Shown here: positions 7,781 through 15,662 of the stretch, one piece after another
Numbering within the stretch: position 1 is the stretch's first letter
Layout of the letters: every line of letters starts with the position of its first letter
Origin: Planctomycetaceae bacterium
GTDB lineage: Bacteria; Planctomycetota; Planctomycetia; Pirellulales; Pirellulaceae
DNA: 20,616 nucleotides
Assembly (NCBI GenBank): GCA_018658605.1
Contig: JABHUV010000339.1
Location: 1-20,616, forward strand
Reading direction: 5' to 3'
The notes under the pieces: model-generated
The model's database searches: none
Seen by the model: the letters and a program-made list of their open reading frames with translations, nothing else
What the model was told of the DNA's origin: nothing
Position numbers and translations under genes: made by a program

Positions 7781-8752
7781 TTATTCGGCGGTTCCGCTGC
7801 GATTCTTCCATCCAAAACGGTCTTGGTTTTCGAGGCGATAGCGAATAAAGTCGGCGATGAGGTCGCGAGGATTTGGCTTTAGATTAGACACTGAGAGTAT
7901 CCCAGAGCCTTGGTTAGCTGTGTTGAGACCATATTCGAAGAGGCTGCCATTTTCGAGTTTGTCTTTTTCATTTTCAAATTTGTCTGGATGAAAACGCGCC
8001 AGTTGATTGTAAATGCGTTTACTGCCGCTGTAATATTTGGTGTCGAACTTTCCGGCGAGTATCATAATACTCAATGTTCTCTGGATGACAACATGGTTGA
8101 GTGCCGTCTGAGCAGTGAATCCTTTGTAGGAAGCAACAGGGGTTAACAGAATCAGAGCTTTGACGTCTTGGCCGTTTTTGATCAACACATTGGACTTTTG
8201 GTTCCAATCATAAACTGCCCAATTGAGTGCTACGATGGCCGATGCGTCTGAACCGATTACACATAGCTTTTCTATATTGAGCTCGCCCTTGTTGTTTTTC
8301 CCCATCAAAAATTTCTTACAGGCTTCAATGTCTTTTCCAACGGTAGTAAATTCAGCTTTGGTGAATTTTTCAGAATTGATCGTAATAGTGCTGTTGGGAT
8401 CCCTCGGGTTACGTCGCTTGGTAGATTCGCCGTGCCCACGTAAATCCGGAACGATTACAGCGTGACCCATAAATTTTTGGATATCGCCAGCAAGTTTATA
8501 ATAGGTAGCTCCGGTGGATGCTGCATTGATCATGCTATGCAGCATGATGATGGGTACTGCATCCTTGCCTTTAGTGCCAGGGAAGTATTTAGCAGACAAT
8601 AGAACACCATCGGTTGTTTCTAATGCGAGACTCTCAATGGGGGGAAGCGTTGTTGCAGGTTTTTTATCGTTCTGCGCGGTTACTGAGGAAGTGCACAATA
8701 TTCCAATGAACAATACAATTGAAAGGCGTAGCGGAGAATAGTACTTTGTCAT
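7781..8752 (-). CDS. Secreted alpha/beta-hydrolase-fold protein, catalytic signature degenerate
   Basis: A 323-residue protein with a Sec signal peptide (residues ~1-26: positive start, hydrophobic LSIVLFIGILC, then SVTAQ). The alpha/beta-hydrolase fold is supported by IIMLHSM (~68-74, the strand-3 oxyanion position) and VPDLRGHGES (101-110). The nucleophile elbow expected as G-x-S-x-G reads G167-S-D169-A-S171, so Asp sits at the nucleophile position. The acid after strand 7 is probably D237 in LAGKFD. The region where the catalytic His is expected reads ANQGSGIL, with Gln281. It may be a pseudoenzyme or use an unusual mechanism; haloalkane dehalogenases and epoxide hydrolases do use Asp but keep the His. 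The start is the ATG at 8752, which gives a clean signal peptide, though its Shine-Dalgarno is weak. Substrate unknown. Confidence 0.82.
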   Translation of the reverse strand: MTKYYSPLRLSIVLFIGILCTSSVTAQNDKKPATTLPPIESLALETTDGVLLSAKYFPGTKGKDAVPIIMLHSMINAASTGATYYKLAGDIQKFMGHAVIVPDLRGHGESTKRRNPRDPNSTITINSEKFTKAEFTTVGKDIEACKKFLMGKNNKGELNIEKLCVIGSDASAIVALNWAVYDWNQKSNVLIKNGQDVKALILLTPVASYKGFTAQTALNHVVIQRTLSIMILAGKFDTKYYSGSKRIYNQLARFHPDKFENEKDKLENGSLFEYGLNTANQGSGILSVSNLKPNPRDLIADFIRYRLENQDRFGWKNRSGTAE

Positions 8753-9141
8753 GGCTTGAACCCTTGAAAACCTTAATGCGTTAGAAACCTTGGATGTTCG
8801 TTAGTTGTAGAGGTATCACGACCCCAATTTTTTTATTGTTATCCGATAATTTTCACTTTGATACTAATTGTCTTTATGTAGAAGAACTTACTTAGTTTAG
8901 CGGTTTCCCGCTAGGTCGTTACTGTTTAAACTCTTCACATTCAATAGTAGAACAATCCTGGCAATGGGTCAAATTAAACCAGTTAACTGCCCTGCTCAAA
9001 CCTATTTAGCCTAAAGACGTATGGGGAGGTAATGCTTTACTGATCCAATAAGGGTTGTAACAGTCATTAAAATGAGTACAAAATCGTCAACGGTTCGTTT
9101 TAGTGCTAGTGCGAATAATCCAATAAAATGTTATTGTTCGG
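8753..9141. other. Intergenic region with no supported gene
   Basis: This AT-rich stretch lies between the divergent hydrolase and VWA genes and should contain both upstream regulatory regions. It holds one small perfect hairpin, TAGCGG-TTTC-CCGCTA (8898-8913). I could not assign a convincing promoter for the hydrolase on the minus strand. A 58-codon frame starting at 9072 is discussed among rejected items. Confidence 0.5.
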
Positions 9142-9170
9142 TTGATTTTTTTAAGTTCAGAGAAAATAAT
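9142..9170 (+). promoter_or_regulatory. Candidate promoter of the VWA gene
   Basis: TTGATT (9142-9147) and AATAAT (9165-9170) are exactly 17 bp apart and match sigma-70 boxes at 4/6 and 5/6. Transcription would begin near 9177, leaving a leader of about 74 nt before the GTG start at 9251. Found by eye only. Confidence 0.42.
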
Positions 9171-9250
9171 AGATGGGTAGGCAGAAAACAACGCCGATTT
9201 CATAAATGGGCAGTGATTCAATTGAATGGCCTTTCGTTAGGAGTGTAGAC

Positions 9251-11266
9251 GTGTCTAAAAAATCCAAGCTTTCCCAATGGTGGCAGAAACAAACCGGAGA
9301 AGAGGAAACTCCTTTTGATTCTGACTCTTCGGCCTTTGTCACTAGCGTCTTGATTCACGTTGTCATTCTGATTGGTTTGGGATTGTGGCCATTGATCAGT
9401 GCTTCGGACAATGACGAGATTATATTAACTACAACGTCGGTTGATATAAGTGAAGTGACCGAAGCGAAACCGCCCGAACAGATACACTTCAGTGACCAGC
9501 AGATGGCTGAAGTGGGGGCAAACAGTGACCTTGGGACCCAGATGGCCCTGTCGCAAGCCGCTGTCATATCCGATGTCTCGGAAATTCCTAATCCAGCGGA
9601 TCCATCGGATGTCGAAGTTGCAGAGATATTGTTGAACAATCAAGTTGTGCAGGCAACGGGCTTACAGTTTTCCGAGCATCTAACGGTAAGAGGTGCTGTC
9701 GGCGAAGGCACAACCGGTGCCAGTGGTGCTGTGGATCGAGTCACTCACGAAATTCTCCAGTCGCTAGAGGAACGCCGAACATTGGTTATATGGCTCTTTG
9801 ATCAATCAGGTAGCCTTGCTCGACAGCGCGAACAGATTCATGACCGCATTGAGAATATCTATACGGAATTAGGTATCCTAGAAGCGGCAGAAAATCAAGC
9901 ATTTGCCGCTCATTCATCAAAACCATTATTGACTCAAATCATGGCATTTGGCAAAGGCGTGTCGGCCATGATGAAAGAACCATCGGATGATCTCGATGAA
10001 ATCAAATCAGCCGTCCGTGCAATTACGCAAGATGATTCTGGCGTTGAGCTCACGTTTGAAGCAGTTTTCAAGGCCGTCAATGGTCATAGTAAATATCGAG
10101 AAGTAGATGCTGCAGGCGAACCCAAACGCAACGTCATGGTAGTCGTTGTGTCAGACGAAGCTGGCGAAGACCAGCAACATGTCGACAAGACAGTACGGTT
10201 GTGTCAAAAATTAGCAGTTCCAATTTATGTGATAGGCATCCCTGCCCCGTTTGGACGCCAAGAGACGATGGTGAAATGGGTTGATCCAGATCCGACATAT
10301 GACCAAACACCTCAATGGGGTCGAGTGAATCAAGGGCCTGAGTCGGCGATGCCGGAGAGGATCAAATTACACTTTGCTGGAGAACGTGAGGACAAGGATC
10401 CGATCGATTCAGGTTTTGGCCCATGGGCGCTCACGCGATTGTGTTATGAAACGGGCGGTATTTATTTTGCGGTGCACCCTAATCGAAATGTAAATCGCGC
10501 GGTCAGCAAGCGAGAAGTGGCTAGTTTTTCTTCTCACTTGGAGCACTTTTTCGACCCGGCGATTATGCGAGATTATCGGCCTGATTATGTGTCGTATCAA
10601 GAATATGGTCGCCGTATCGAAGCTAGCAAAATGCGTAGTTCGCTAATCCAAGCGGCTCAGTTGTCGTGGAGCACGCCAATGAAAGACCCGCGTTTGAGGT
10701 TTGTTAAACGCGATGAGGCTTCTTTTGCAAACGAATTGTCTGAATCTCAGAAAATGGCAGCCCAACTTGAACCGCAAATCAATGGCATTTATCAAATCCT
10801 TCAAATTGGCATTTCCGACCGCTCAACCGAAAACTCATTGCGTTGGCAAGCGGCTTATGATTTAGCATTGGGGCGAGTGTTGGCCACCAAAGTTCGCACT
10901 GAAACATACAATGCAATGCTCGCTGCTGCGAAGCGAGGTTTAAAGGCGAGTGATGATGAAAACAATACATGGACTTTGGTTCCAGCGAACGAAATTAGTG
11001 TTGGTAGTCAATATTCTAAAGCCGCAGAGAAAGCAACGGAGTTATTAAACCGAATCGTTCAGGAGCATCCTGGAACGCCTTGGGCTTTGCTCGCTGAGCG
11101 TGAGCTGGCAAACCCCATTGGATGGCGGTGGCAGGATTCATTTACGGACTTGACGCCTCGTCGGCAGGGTAATGGGGGCGGCGGGAATAATAACGCCGCG
11201 GCAGTAAACGATGCTGCTCGGATGATCAAGAAGCCACCCCCAAAACGCCGCCCACCAAAACTCTAA
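9251..11266 (+). CDS. Membrane-anchored VWA domain protein
   Basis: The start is placed at GTG 9251, which has AGGAG at 9239-9243 with 7-nt spacing. The longer frame from ATG 9206 has no such site. The result is 671 residues: a short cytoplasmic N-terminus, one transmembrane helix (~30-51), and a disordered acidic stretch. A von Willebrand A domain begins near 176. Its metal site (MIDAS) looks complete: D184-x-S186-x-S188, a Thr near 268 in LTFEAVFKAV, and D302 in VVVVSDEAGED. A helical C-terminal region follows, then a Gly/Asn-rich run and a tail rich in Pro, Lys and Arg. VWA domains usually bind protein partners through the metal; the partner here is unknown. TM-anchored VWA proteins are frequent in planctomycetes. 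It is transcribed alone. Confidence 0.88.
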   Translation: MSKKSKLSQWWQKQTGEEETPFDSDSSAFVTSVLIHVVILIGLGLWPLISASDNDEIILTTTSVDISEVTEAKPPEQIHFSDQQMAEVGANSDLGTQMALSQAAVISDVSEIPNPADPSDVEVAEILLNNQVVQATGLQFSEHLTVRGAVGEGTTGASGAVDRVTHEILQSLEERRTLVIWLFDQSGSLARQREQIHDRIENIYTELGILEAAENQAFAAHSSKPLLTQIMAFGKGVSAMMKEPSDDLDEIKSAVRAITQDDSGVELTFEAVFKAVNGHSKYREVDAAGEPKRNVMVVVVSDEAGEDQQHVDKTVRLCQKLAVPIYVIGIPAPFGRQETMVKWVDPDPTYDQTPQWGRVNQGPESAMPERIKLHFAGEREDKDPIDSGFGPWALTRLCYETGGIYFAVHPNRNVNRAVSKREVASFSSHLEHFFDPAIMRDYRPDYVSYQEYGRRIEASKMRSSLIQAAQLSWSTPMKDPRLRFVKRDEASFANELSESQKMAAQLEPQINGIYQILQIGISDRSTENSLRWQAAYDLALGRVLATKVRTETYNAMLAAAKRGLKASDDENNTWTLVPANEISVGSQYSKAAEKATELLNRIVQEHPGTPWALLAERELANPIGWRWQDSFTDLTPRRQGNGGGGNNNAAAVNDAARMIKKPPPKRRPPKL

Positions 11267-11307
11267 AAATTGTCAGAGAACGGTTGTTTCGACCACCTGC
11301 CAACGCA

Positions 11308-11344
11308 TTAAGATACCGGAGGGATTAGCGTCCCTTCGGCTTAA
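11308..11344 (+). terminator. Strong hairpin after the VWA gene
   Basis: TTAAG pairs with CTTAA, and CCGGAGGGA pairs with TCCCTTCGG with one G-U pair, around a six-base TTAGCG loop. Three bases (ATA) bulge on the 5' side. The 14-pair structure starts about 40 nt after the VWA stop and is followed by TTTGC. It is the best terminator candidate on this strand, though the T-tract is very short. Confidence 0.5.
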
Positions 11345-11426
11345 TTTGCAATCCTGGGAGCGATTTCCCTGCCCCCTCAAAAAAAATATGCACACTTCCA
11401 TTGAAGGCAATGAATGCTATTGCTTT

Positions 11427-11448
11427 GGATACTCGTTTCTGAGTATCC
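11427..11448 (+). other. Perfect 8-bp hairpin in the leader of the DUF2752 gene
   Basis: GGATACTC and GAGTATCC are perfect complements around a GTTTCT loop. The structure lies 54 nt before the DUF2752 start and is not followed by a T-tract, so a leader structure or operator is more likely than a terminator. A role in controlling the downstream pair of genes is inference. Confidence 0.35.
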
Positions 11449-11501
11449 TGTGGGCGTTGATGTTGGTGAAATTCTGAGCTTTCTGGCTATGGTAGAAAAC
11501 A

Positions 11502-11921
11502 TTGGGCAGGCATTCTTGGTATCACCGACTATTCTTCGCAGTTACAGCGATAGCAATGGCAACGGTTCTTACGGTCGCTGCGAACTTGCAACCCGCTGCT
11601 GCAGGTATGGGAACACATCAACAACTTGGCTTAGCTCCTTGTTTTTTTCCAGAAAAACTTGGCTTTCCTTGTCCCGCTTGTGGGATGACAACTTCGTGGT
11701 CGTATTTAATGAACGGCGAAGTTGTTAATTCCGCTAGAGTTAATTTCGGCGGGTTTTTACTCGGCTTGGCTTGCATCGTTACGGTACCGTGGTTTTTATT
11801 TACCGCGATTCGAGGTAAGTGGGTGATAGTCAGATTAAATGAAAATTGGTTACTTGTTTGTTTAGTAAGTTGGTTGGTGCTCACGTTATTAGACTGGGTT
11901 GTACGGCGGCTTATTTTTTAG
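11502..11921 (+). CDS. DUF2752 family small membrane protein
   Basis: A 139-residue integral membrane protein with hydrophobic helices at ~9-28, ~83-103 and ~116-135. Between the first two lies the DUF2752 signature FPCPACGMTTSW (C57-P-A-C60-G), then NGEVVNSARVNFGG, matching the CPxCG-T and downstream Asn pattern of the family. The function of DUF2752 is unknown to me. The start is taken as TTG 11502. An in-frame stop at 11493 rules out anything much longer, and the next ATG (11556) would remove half of the first helix. The Shine-Dalgarno is weak. The lipoprotein gene begins 17 nt after the stop, so the two are very probably an operon. Confidence 0.82.
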   Translation: MGRHSWYHRLFFAVTAIAMATVLTVAANLQPAAAGMGTHQQLGLAPCFFPEKLGFPCPACGMTTSWSYLMNGEVVNSARVNFGGFLLGLACIVTVPWFLFTAIRGKWVIVRLNENWLLVCLVSWLVLTLLDWVVRRLIF

Positions 11922-11938
11922 CGCAGGATGGAGTGAAA

Positions 11939-12589
11939 ATGTCACGGATTAGACAAATTGGTGTTTTATTACTTGTTGCATGTACGCTCAGCAGTTTTAC
12001 TGGGTGCCGTACGTTATTCTCAAATGCGTTGTATGTGATTAAGGGTGACAAAGTTGACGCGTTATACGCTGAATTAGCGGGCAAGCGAGTAGCGGTGATT
12101 TGTAATTCATCGTCACCGGCAAGTGGTCCGAACTCTCCGGCCGGTTTGGTGGGCCAACAAACGGCGAAGCTTTTGGGACAACGAGTTTCCGATATTGAAA
12201 TTGTGCCGATGGAAGAAGTGGCAAACTGGATTGACCGCAATAACTGGAACGAACTTGATTATGTTGAAGTCGGGCGTGGTGTGAACGCCGATATGGTGGT
12301 GTTTTTGGATATTGAATCATACAGTTTGCGTGACGGACCAACGCTCTATAAAGGTCGAGCGACAGTTACCACTTCGGTGTATGACATCGTCGATGATGGG
12401 AAGGTAGCTTATCAGGGGAATACCTATGATTTCACGTTCCCTCAAAATGGCGCTAAGCATTCAACGGAAACCAGTGAAGCGGCATTCCAGCGAGCTTACA
12501 CTCGAGCGCTAAGCCATCACTTGGCAAAAGATTTCTTTTCCTACGACAAGAAAGAGAATTTCGCACAGGATGCTACGTTGATCCGCTAG
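11939..12589 (+). CDS. Conserved-type hypothetical lipoprotein
   Basis: The ATG at 11939 is preceded by GGAG (11930-11933) with 5-nt spacing. It gives a 216-residue protein with a classical lipoprotein signal: positive MSRIRQ, hydrophobic VLLLVACTL, then SSFTGC with lipidated Cys23. Phe at -3 of the lipobox is less usual than Leu. A longer in-frame form from 11846 would overlap DUF2752 and bury this signal. The mature part begins with a probable beta strand, KRVAVICNSS (~51-60). It continues with ADMVVFLDIESYSL and a GRATVTTSVYDI strand, a pattern recalling periplasmic CsgG/GNA1162-like lipoproteins, but I do not recognise the family. It is translationally close to DUF2752 and ends 26 nt from the convergent ymdB. 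Confidence 0.85.
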   Translation: MSRIRQIGVLLLVACTLSSFTGCRTLFSNALYVIKGDKVDALYAELAGKRVAVICNSSSPASGPNSPAGLVGQQTAKLLGQRVSDIEIVPMEEVANWIDRNNWNELDYVEVGRGVNADMVVFLDIESYSLRDGPTLYKGRATVTTSVYDIVDDGKVAYQGNTYDFTFPQNGAKHSTETSEAAFQRAYTRALSHHLAKDFFSYDKKENFAQDATLIR

Positions 12590-12615
12590 CCGTTGATGTC
12601 TGGTTGGTGCGTGGC

Positions 12616-13410
12616 TTACTCAGCTTGATCAGCTTGTTTCCAGACAAAGGATTCAATCGCCGTTGCTTTTCCGCTTTGGTTGTTCACTTCGATTATCGCT
12701 CCGCAAATACGGATGTCTTCTGTGGCTACTTGGAATTGTGTCGGACGAAAGGTAGTCACGGCTTCAGTCACTGCCGCAACTTTTCTTCCTAGGATGCTGT
12801 CATAAGGTCCGGTCATACCGACGTCGCATTGAAATGCGGTTCCATTAGCAAGAATACAGGCGTCTGCGGTGGGGACGTGGGTGTGCGTGCCAAGGACTGC
12901 TGTTACGCGCCCATCAAGATAGCGACCTAACAGTTGTTTATCGCTGGTAGCCTCAGCGTGAAAATCAACCAAAATCACTCGGACGTTTGCGGGGACCCTC
13001 TTGAGTACTTCATCCGCGGCGGTGAAAGGGCAATCCACTGGTTTCATAAATGTTCGGCCCATCAAACTGATGATGGCAACTTGCTCGCCAACGTTTTCAC
13101 CAATGATTGCGAGCGATCGGCCGGGTGCGCCGTCCGGGTAATTGGCTGGTTTTACAATATTCATTTCCGAATCAAGGATTGGATAAATTTCACGGCGTCG
13201 ATAGATATGGTCACCGAGCGTAATGCCATCGACGCCGGCAGCGACAAGGCTCTGGTAGATTTTCGGAGTTAACCCAGAGCCATCGGCAGCGTTTTCAGCA
13301 TTGGCAATAATATAATCCAAATTATATTCTTGACGGATTACCGCCACGTTTTCACTAACTATCTTGTGGCCGGGTTTACCAACGATATCACCAATAAATA
13401 GAATACGCAC
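12616..13410 (-). CDS. ymdB: YmdB-type metallophosphoesterase (TIGR00282 family)
   Basis: A 264-residue dimetal phosphoesterase. B. subtilis YmdB hydrolyses cyclic mononucleotides and affects biofilm and motility choice. Metal-site residues are D8 (GDIVG), E39 and N40 (NAENAADG), H151 (DFHAE), and H176 and H178 (GTHTHVP). The bridging Asn of the usual GNH motif is Asp67 here (LGDHIYRRRE), and the following Trp-Asp is replaced by Tyr-Arg. The start is a GTG at 13410 with AAAGGAT (plus positions 13418-13424) spaced 7 nt away. The gene lies 58 bp downstream of rny in the same direction, as in Firmicutes, where rny-ymdB is an operon. Its stop faces the lipoprotein gene. Confidence 0.93.
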   Translation of the reverse strand: MRILFIGDIVGKPGHKIVSENVAVIRQEYNLDYIIANAENAADGSGLTPKIYQSLVAAGVDGITLGDHIYRRREIYPILDSEMNIVKPANYPDGAPGRSLAIIGENVGEQVAIISLMGRTFMKPVDCPFTAADEVLKRVPANVRVILVDFHAEATSDKQLLGRYLDGRVTAVLGTHTHVPTADACILANGTAFQCDVGMTGPYDSILGRKVAAVTEAVTTFRPTQFQVATEDIRICGAIIEVNNQSGKATAIESFVWKQADQAE

Positions 13411-13468
13411 GAAAAAAATCCTTTATTACTTGTGGTGTTGTTAAAGACGGCATTAAATTCGAATATGT

Positions 13469-15040
13469 TTAACGAGCCAATTCCGTAAACCGAGTTTCTC
13501 GAATCACCGTGATTTTTATTTCACCAGGGTAGGTCAATTGTTCCTCGAAACGTTTGGCGATATCACGACAGACTTTAGCAGCAGCTTGATCATCTACTTT
13601 TTCCGCCGCAATGATCACTCGCACTTCTCTGCCCGCTTGAATAGCAAACGCTTGTTCTACTCCGCTAAACTCATGGGCAATAGATTCGAGTTCTTCCATC
13701 CGCTTTATGTATCGGTCAAGTGATTCACGCCGAGCACCAGGTCGTGACGCTGAGCAGGCATCCCCGGTTGCTGTGAGGACGGTATAGGGATATTCCGAGA
13801 CAATCTCATCGTGGTGACCGAAGGCGGCATGCACGACTTCAGATCCTTCACCGTGTCGTTTGAGCAGGTCGGCGCCAATTTGAGGATGCCCTCCTTCTAG
13901 TTCATGGTCGGCTGCTTTACCAATATCATGCAGCAAGCCACAACGTCGCGCCAGATCGGCGTCGAGGCCCATCATGTCGGCAAGCATGCCCGCCAAGAAA
14001 GAAACTTCGATGCTGTGTCGTAGTACGTTTTGACTGTAACTTGTACGGAAGTGGAGACGTCCGAGCATATATATAACTCGCTCATGAAGACCGGACACAT
14101 TTACTTCCAAGGCGGCTTCCTCACCTTTCTTAATGATAAATTTCTCAATAGACTTTTCCGTTTCCTTGACGATCTCTTCGATTCGGCTTGGATGAATGCG
14201 GCCGTCGGTAATAAGTTTGGCGAGCGATTGGCGAGCAACTTCGCGGCGCACAGGATCAAATCCGCTGACAATAACCACGCCTGGTGTATCATCGATAATC
14301 ACGTCGACGCCAGTTGCTTTTTCGAGGGCACGAATATTGCGACCTTCCCGACCGATGATCCTTCCCTTCATCTCGTCATTGGGAATATCAACGGTGCTGG
14401 TTGTACTGTCGGCTGTCGTGGCAGCGGCTACTCGCTGCATGGTCATTATCAGTATCTCACGGCTTTTTTCTTCGCAGGCCGTTTCAATGGTTTTTTCATG
14501 ACGCAGTATGATGCCGCCCATCTCCTGTTCTAATTCAGATTCAAGTAACTTAAGTAAGCGTGTTGTCGCCTCTTCTTTGCTTAATCCAGTCAGTTCGTGT
14601 AGTGATTGTCGCTGTGAATCGAGTAGCGTGCGGAGTTCTTTTTGACGTTGGTCGGTAGTGTGAAGTTTATCGGTGAGACGCTGTTGGTTACCTTGGACCA
14701 TTTTCTCTTGTTTGCGCAACGCCGAGTGTTGCTGTTCAAGAGCCGCTTCGCGGCGCTGAAGATCATCGTCTTGGTCACGCAGTTCTTTACGGGAAGAACT
14801 GAGTTCTTCTTCAACTTCGCTACGTAATTGCAGCGCCGCTTCTTTACCTGCGAGTTTAGCTTCGGAAATGATTTGTCGCGCTTGGCTTTCGGCTTGCTGC
14901 TTATTGTTGCGATCTCGTTTGCTTTGTAATCGTTGAGCGACGATCAAACTGCAGATGATGCCAACAATGGCGCCTCCGAGACCGACTAAACCGAGTTCGG
15001 CTGATGTTGCCAGAAGTGGTGGTGTTGTTGCTAAAACCAT
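13469..15040 (-). CDS. rny: Ribonuclease Y
   Basis: RNase Y is the membrane-bound endoribonuclease that starts mRNA decay in many bacteria lacking RNase E. The 523-residue protein matches the family in length and order. It has an N-terminal membrane helix (~16-35), a long Glu/Gln/Arg-rich coiled coil (~36-205), and a KH RNA-binding domain with [10 protein letters not shown] at 226-235. An HD metal domain follows with [11 protein letters not shown] (341-351), catalytic H371-D372 in LLHDIGK, and [18 protein letters not shown]-terminal domain ends in KITVIRETR. The ATG at 15040 gives the expected membrane helix but has no good Shine-Dalgarno. A perfect hairpin lies ~60 nt upstream. Co-transcription with ymdB is likely. 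Confidence 0.97.
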   Translation of the reverse strand: MVLATTPPLLATSAELGLVGLGGAIVGIICSLIVAQRLQSKRDRNNKQQAESQARQIISEAKLAGKEAALQLRSEVEEELSSSRKELRDQDDDLQRREAALEQQHSALRKQEKMVQGNQQRLTDKLHTTDQRQKELRTLLDSQRQSLHELTGLSKEEATTRLLKLLESELEQEMGGIILRHEKTIETACEEKSREILIMTMQRVAAATTADSTTSTVDIPNDEMKGRIIGREGRNIRALEKATGVDVIIDDTPGVVIVSGFDPVRREVARQSLAKLITDGRIHPSRIEEIVKETEKSIEKFIIKKGEEAALEVNVSGLHERVIYMLGRLHFRTSYSQNVLRHSIEVSFLAGMLADMMGLDADLARRCGLLHDIGKAADHELEGGHPQIGADLLKRHGEGSEVVHAAFGHHDEIVSEYPYTVLTATGDACSASRPGARRESLDRYIKRMEELESIAHEFSGVEQAFAIQAGREVRVIIAAEKVDDQAAAKVCRDIAKRFEEQLTYPGEIKITVIRETRFTELAR

Positions 15041-15098
15041 GGCTGAGATTCCGTTGGATTGATAACAGAGAATCTCTTAAATGCATTTGCACCACAAC

Positions 15099-15119
15099 GC
15101 GCATTGATGCTCAATGCGC
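15099..15119 (-). other. Perfect 9-bp stem-loop in the rny leader
   Basis: GCGCATTGA and TCAATGCGC are perfect complements around a TGC loop, giving a very compact GC-containing stem. On the minus strand it would sit about 59-79 nt before the rny ATG, in the probable 5' untranslated region. It may influence rny mRNA stability or translation; direct evidence is absent. Confidence 0.4.
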
Positions 15120-15606
15120 TGATATGAGTAGAGGAGGTGTGGTTAGTCGTTATTGAGAAAAATTGTTGTAACGATTTGCGGTTTTGAGTGGTTTGAAAGC
15201 ATTGAGGCAATCATTAATCAACGATCGAGTAGTCATCAGGAGGTGTTTAAGCCGTCGTAATTTGATGCGTAGAAGCGGATTAATTGCGAAATGCTTCTGC
15301 GTTATTCACTTGCCTTTTCTGAGTTACTGGATAATTAATTGTTATTCCATTCTAAATATTCTTGAGTTCGATCTAATCGTTTACGTAATGCAACATGTAG
15401 TTTCTTGTTAGACTTTACCATCACAGACCAAAATCCCGTCGTGCTTTAAATGATTTTCAGATTCGTCCGTCAAAAGTAAAATATATATTTGTAATTAATG
15501 TTTGATGCCGCTGTAGTAGTACGAGTGTTCGTTTTACAATGCGACTATCTTAATTTACTGCCATTTACGCTTGACCGCAACTTACCCTAGATAATTGCTT
15601 CCTTTG

Positions 15607-15612
15607 TATAAT
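15607..15612 (+). promoter_or_regulatory. Perfect -10 box upstream of tilS
   Basis: TATAAT lies about 50 nt before the tilS ATG and fits a transcription start near 15619. No good -35 box is found at 16-18 bp, so this is only a partial promoter call. Confidence 0.35.
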
Positions 15613-15662
15613 CGATAAGTCCAGTATTTTAAACCGATTTATTGAACACCAGTGTTTGCTAT

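Larger units (their letters stand above)
15041..15662. other. 622-bp divergent intergenic region between rny and tilS
   Basis: No convincing protein gene is present; frames here are short, with poor codon sense. The region contains the rny leader hairpin (15099-15119) and two copies of AGGAGGTGT (15132-15140 and 15238-15246). It also holds an imperfect palindrome AAATTGTT-GT-AACGATTT (15160-15177) and a hairpin CGTAGAAGC / GCTTCTGCG (15268-15276 with 15293-15301, one G-U pair). A -10-like TATAAT before tilS completes the list. I cannot recognise a known RNA family. An unannotated small RNA is possible. Confidence 0.5.

Noticed and set aside
9072..9248. 58-codon frame ending two bases before the VWA GTG start
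   Set aside because: It has no ribosome binding site, a composition unlike a known protein, and begins upstream of the candidate promoter at 9142-9170. The stop-start proximity is probably chance.
11414..11728. 104-codon frame overlapping the DUF2752 gene in another phase
   Set aside because: The DUF2752 motif lies in the other frame. This one is Ser/Arg-rich without recognisable features and has no ribosome binding site.
14030..14533. 167-codon frame antisense to rny
   Set aside because: It is opposite the conserved KH and HD regions of RNase Y, which dictate its codons. No independent start signal or domain.
15184..15411. 75-codon frame in the rny-tilS gap
   Set aside because: The start is non-ATG, the ribosome binding site at 15238 is internal and too far from the inner ATG at 15264, and the residue mix (Cys/Ile/Leu-rich, no pattern) looks random.
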